DNA of 64,000 bases. Source: Tolypothrix sp. PCC 7712. Its GTDB lineage: Bacteria > Cyanobacteriota > Cyanobacteriia > Cyanobacteriales > Nostocaceae. The position numbers and the translations under genes are program-made. The DNA lies in NCBI RefSeq assembly GCF_025860405.1, contig NZ_CP063785.1:3534001-3598000 (forward strand), given 5' to 3'. This document shows, in pieces, positions 61,759 to 64,000 of the stretch (the first letter of the stretch is position 1; each line of letters opens with the position of its first letter). The notes beneath the pieces were generated by a model that saw only the letters and a list, made by a program, of their open reading frames with translations, had not been told where the DNA came from and made no database searches.

Positions 61759-62685
61759 TTATACTTTGGCTGTTGCTTTAACTCGTTGTTTTTGATTCAG
61801 CATAGAACTAGCAGCTAAAGCACCAAAGGCAACTACACCTAAAGCAGAACTAGACTCAGGAACTCTTTTTGGTGGAACAGCAGCAATCTTAGCGTAAAGG
61901 AAAGCTGAGTTACTACCACCTTCTTGTGAAATGAAATTAGTTACAGGAGTGCTATTAGCAGTTGCACTGAATCCTACCAGCTGTAAAGTATAGTCTACGC
62001 CAGCAATACTAAAGGTGTTGAAGTTCTTTGGAGTAGAGAAGGTAATTTTATCAGCGCAGCCCTGACTGTTGCTCCCATAAGCGCATACGCCAGAGTTTAG
62101 CGTTTCGTCGATATTAAAGCTAAAGTTAAAAGCCTGTGATGCTATAGGCAAATCACTAAAGTTTAAGTTGAGGCCAAGGTCTACTTTTGAGGCGGCTGTT
62201 CCATTATTGATCGCATTGTTATAGTGTGTCAGAGTACCAATTTGAAATACTTGATTGAGATTGAAGGTTAAGTCACTAGTGCCTTGAAATCCTAATCCAC
62301 TTTGACCATTTTTTCCCTCTCCCCAACGGACTTGATTTTCTATAGTAGTTGTAGATGTTACACCTATTGGATTGCTGGAATTAGATATAGAACTTATATC
62401 TGGGGTGGTAATGTCTGTAGTGATTCTACCTGTTGTAGCATCTGTTGTAACTGTTGTAACTGTTGTACTTGTTGTTGTTGTTTTACTTCTTCTACCTTGT
62501 GTAGTTGTATTTGTTGTATTTGTGGTAACTTTTTGATATTTGATGTTAGTTCCGCCAACAGGTTTACTCCAGGTACCAGAAGAACTTGTTAGGGATAAGG
62601 CGTTAGCTGAAGAAGCAAACAATCCTAGCGCTGTAGTAGCAGTAATCGCAACGGAGAATTTTGTCAGGAAATTTAAGGTTGCCAT
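61759..62685 (-). CDS. PEP-CTERM-type exported protein
   Basis: The 308-residue protein has a signal peptide (about 1-29, ending SANA), a Thr-rich low-complexity stretch (about 50-115) and a C-terminal sorting signal VPESSSALGVVAFGALAASS followed by a basic tail, as in PEP-CTERM proteins handled by exosortase. The middle is predicted beta-rich. The exported function is unknown. Exosortase itself is not in the window. Confidence 0.8.
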   Translation of the reverse strand: MATLNFLTKFSVAITATTALGLFASSANALSLTSSSGTWSKPVGGTNIKYQKVTTNTTNTTTQGRRSKTTTTSTTVTTVTTDATTGRITTDITTPDISSISNSSNPIGVTSTTTIENQVRWGEGKNGQSGLGFQGTSDLTFNLNQVFQIGTLTHYNNAINNGTAASKVDLGLNLNFSDLPIASQAFNFSFNIDETLNSGVCAYGSNSQGCADKITFSTPKNFNTFSIAGVDYTLQLVGFSATANSTPVTNFISQEGGSNSAFLYAKIAAVPPKRVPESSSALGVVAFGALAASSMLNQKQRVKATAKV

Positions 62686-63554
62686 AGAACTAAATTATTT
62701 ACAGAAAGTGAAGGTGAATAGTGGAGATGCTTGCTTACAAGATTTGCTGGTTGTTATAGCTTTGTGTAATAGACCTTGTAGCAACCCAAAAATAGCTGAC
62801 CCTGACTGGTAAAAATTAACTGAAAATTTGTGAACCCCAATTAAGGTTAAGAGAGCCGTATTGTTAACAGATAGGTTTCAATAGCCAGCCTGTAATTTTT
62901 AGAGGATGTTTTTAGAAACCCGCCTATAGGTTTAGATGAATTGTATTTGCGGTGGAAACATCATAGATAATCTTTGGTTGAGTATTTATCAGACAAACTT
63001 TGCTAAACAATATTTTTGTGAACCAAGAATTTGAATACTTGCTCTCAGTATCTCAACGGATAAACAAAGGGTAAATATATAAATGTTCGTAACTTGGTAT
63101 AGAGCAATAAATAAGAGTTGTATTTACCAAGTCTTTAATCGAGCTATTACTAACTTTTTATAGCTCTTAAAAAAATAATTGACAATTTTTATTGTATGTG
63201 CATTAAATCCATGTATTCATACAAGAGCAAAAATGTCAATATATATAAGTTATTATCTTTGTCCTTAGATAACATCCCTGATAACGATAACAGCAAGCTA
63301 GCTTGCGATCAGGCTCCGGGAATGTGTTTACGCACTGATACATGAAGGGTGCGATCGCCTGAATAGTTCTTTAGGAAACCTACTGCGAACAGAAGTAGGA
63401 AGTCAGTTAAACGCTGTTTGAGTCTAGAATTTCCGCAATTAAAGAATGGGGAGTATGTTAAAGACATAAACCATGATCACATATCTTAACGACTGTAGCT
63501 ATTTGGTATTTGGGGTTTGGTGTTTTCCCTATTACCAATTACCCAATCCCCTAT
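62686..63554. other. 869-bp spacer between PEP-CTERM and PBP2 genes
   Basis: It contains a 14-nt palindrome GCAAGCTAGCTTGC (63293-63306) and the IS200/IS605 end-like sequence listed separately. I see no intact gene. Confidence 0.5.
63375..63468 (+). mobile_element. Possible relic of an IS200/IS605 (TnpB) right end
   Basis: From about 63375 the sequence gaaacctactgcgaacag, aagtaggaagtcagttaa and the end gtctagaatttccgc ... ggggagtatgtt resembles the 3' end of cyanobacterial tnpB genes followed by the element end, where a small hairpin precedes GGGGAGTATGTCAA. Here the hairpin is degenerate (TTCCGC / aatGGGGAG). The match is from memory of such ends, not from a search. No tnpB ORF is present. 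Confidence 0.3.
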
Positions 63555-64000
63555 TCACATTTTAGTTACTACTTTTTGATACTTCCCCGGATACTTCCGG
63601 TGGAAATATTCTTCCATAATTTCTACAATCATTGGGGCAGCAACGCTACCGCCACCGCCACCGGAATGTTCAGCAAAGGCTACTATTAATAACTCTGGCT
63701 TATCGGCTGGGGCATAAGCACCAAACCAAGCGTGATTTTGTTTGACACCACGTTTCCAGGCTTCGGCTGTACCACTCTTACCAGCTACAGGGGGAAGTGT
63801 TGGTTTATTTAAAGCTTTACCCGTACCGTCAGATATCACTTTCCGCAAACTTTCGCGGAGTATTTTAATAGTTTCTGACTTCATATTTAACGATGAACGC
63901 CAGGTTTTTGCTTCCTCATTGTCCTTGAGTAAATGAGGTTGGACGCGATCGCCACCATTAGCAGGTACAGCAAACATCACTGCCACTTGCAGAGGTGTCG
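63555..64000 (-). CDS. mrdA: Penicillin-binding protein 2, 3' part only (runs off right edge)
   Basis: The last 148 codons of a class B PBP transpeptidase. The frame is open to the window end, where TPLQVAVMFAVPANGG is read. The KSGT box (GKSGTAEAW) of the penicillin-binding active site is present; the SxxK and SxN motifs lie upstream, outside. The residues EHSGGGGGSVAAPMIVEIME are also usual for PBP2, which crosslinks peptidoglycan during elongation. Symbol by family; the N-terminal part is not seen. Confidence 0.85.
   Translation of the reverse strand, partial: TPLQVAVMFAVPANGGDRVQPHLLKDNEEAKTWRSSLNMKSETIKILRESLRKVISDGTGKALNKPTLPPVAGKSGTAEAWKRGVKQNHAWFGAYAPADKPELLIVAFAEHSGGGGGSVAAPMIVEIMEEYFHRKYPGKYQKVVTKM

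Noticed and set aside
62302..62592. Cysteine-rich plus-strand ORF of 96 residues
   Set aside because: It is the antisense of the Thr-rich low-complexity part of the PEP-CTERM gene, which yields artificial Cys runs.

Overview
The window is chromosomal DNA of a filamentous, probably heterocyst-forming cyanobacterium (Nostocales type). Evidence: a psbA (photosystem II D1) start at the left edge, ndhN (an NDH-1 subunit of oxygenic phototrophs), CGLD27/Ycf36, many GCGATCGC (HIP1) octamers, short tandem repeats of the gtcattagtcatt / acaaatgac kind between genes, a natFGH-bgtA amino-acid transporter cluster as known from Anabaena, and an initiator tRNA interrupted by a group I intron.

Layout. 1-8000: psbA start (edge-truncated), a TpsB/FhaC outer-membrane transporter with a sigma-factor-like gene upstream, a DUF2330 plus RnfD-like membrane pair, a GNAT acetyltransferase and ndhN. 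8200-26732: one long co-directional ribosomal block (rplC-D-W-B, rpsS, rplV, rpsC, rplP, rpmC, rpsQ, rplN-X-E, rpsH, rplF-R, rpsE, rplO, secY, adk, infA, rpmJ, rpsM-K, rpoA, rplQ, truA, rplM, rpsI, rpmE, prfA), with long leaders before rplC and rpoA and many repeat-filled spacers. 26750-29400: a small accessory module (unknown gene, XRE regulator with candidate operators, unknown HTH-like gene, Rpn-type nuclease). 29600-34420: ABC-F ATPase, gpmI, secG, a matrixin-like secreted protease. 34576-37932: a two-gene unit of a small EACC1-like protein and a 984-residue caspase-like protease joined through a four-fold repeat linker and one membrane helix to an extracytoplasmic amino-acid-receptor-like domain. 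This is the most unusual system in the window.

38080-50850 (mostly minus strand): glycosyltransferase, MFS transporter, recO, deoC, a solitary C5 DNA methyltransferase, a DUF697 GTPase, a group-I-intron-type PD-(D/E)XK endonuclease gene lying outside but next to an intron-containing tRNA-fMet, an asparaginase, CGLD27 and rsfS, and a second glycosyltransferase. 51699-55799: natF-natG-natH-bgtA amino-acid ABC importer. 56493-64000: YbjN-like and DUF3318 proteins, queE, a STAS-sugar transferase fusion, a 126-bp MITE-like element with perfect 10-bp direct repeats lodged in a terminator, a STAND-like AAA protein, a PEP-CTERM protein, a possible IS200/IS605 end relic, and the end of a PBP2 gene.

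Gene identities rest on reading protein motifs and known family architecture; no searches were run.
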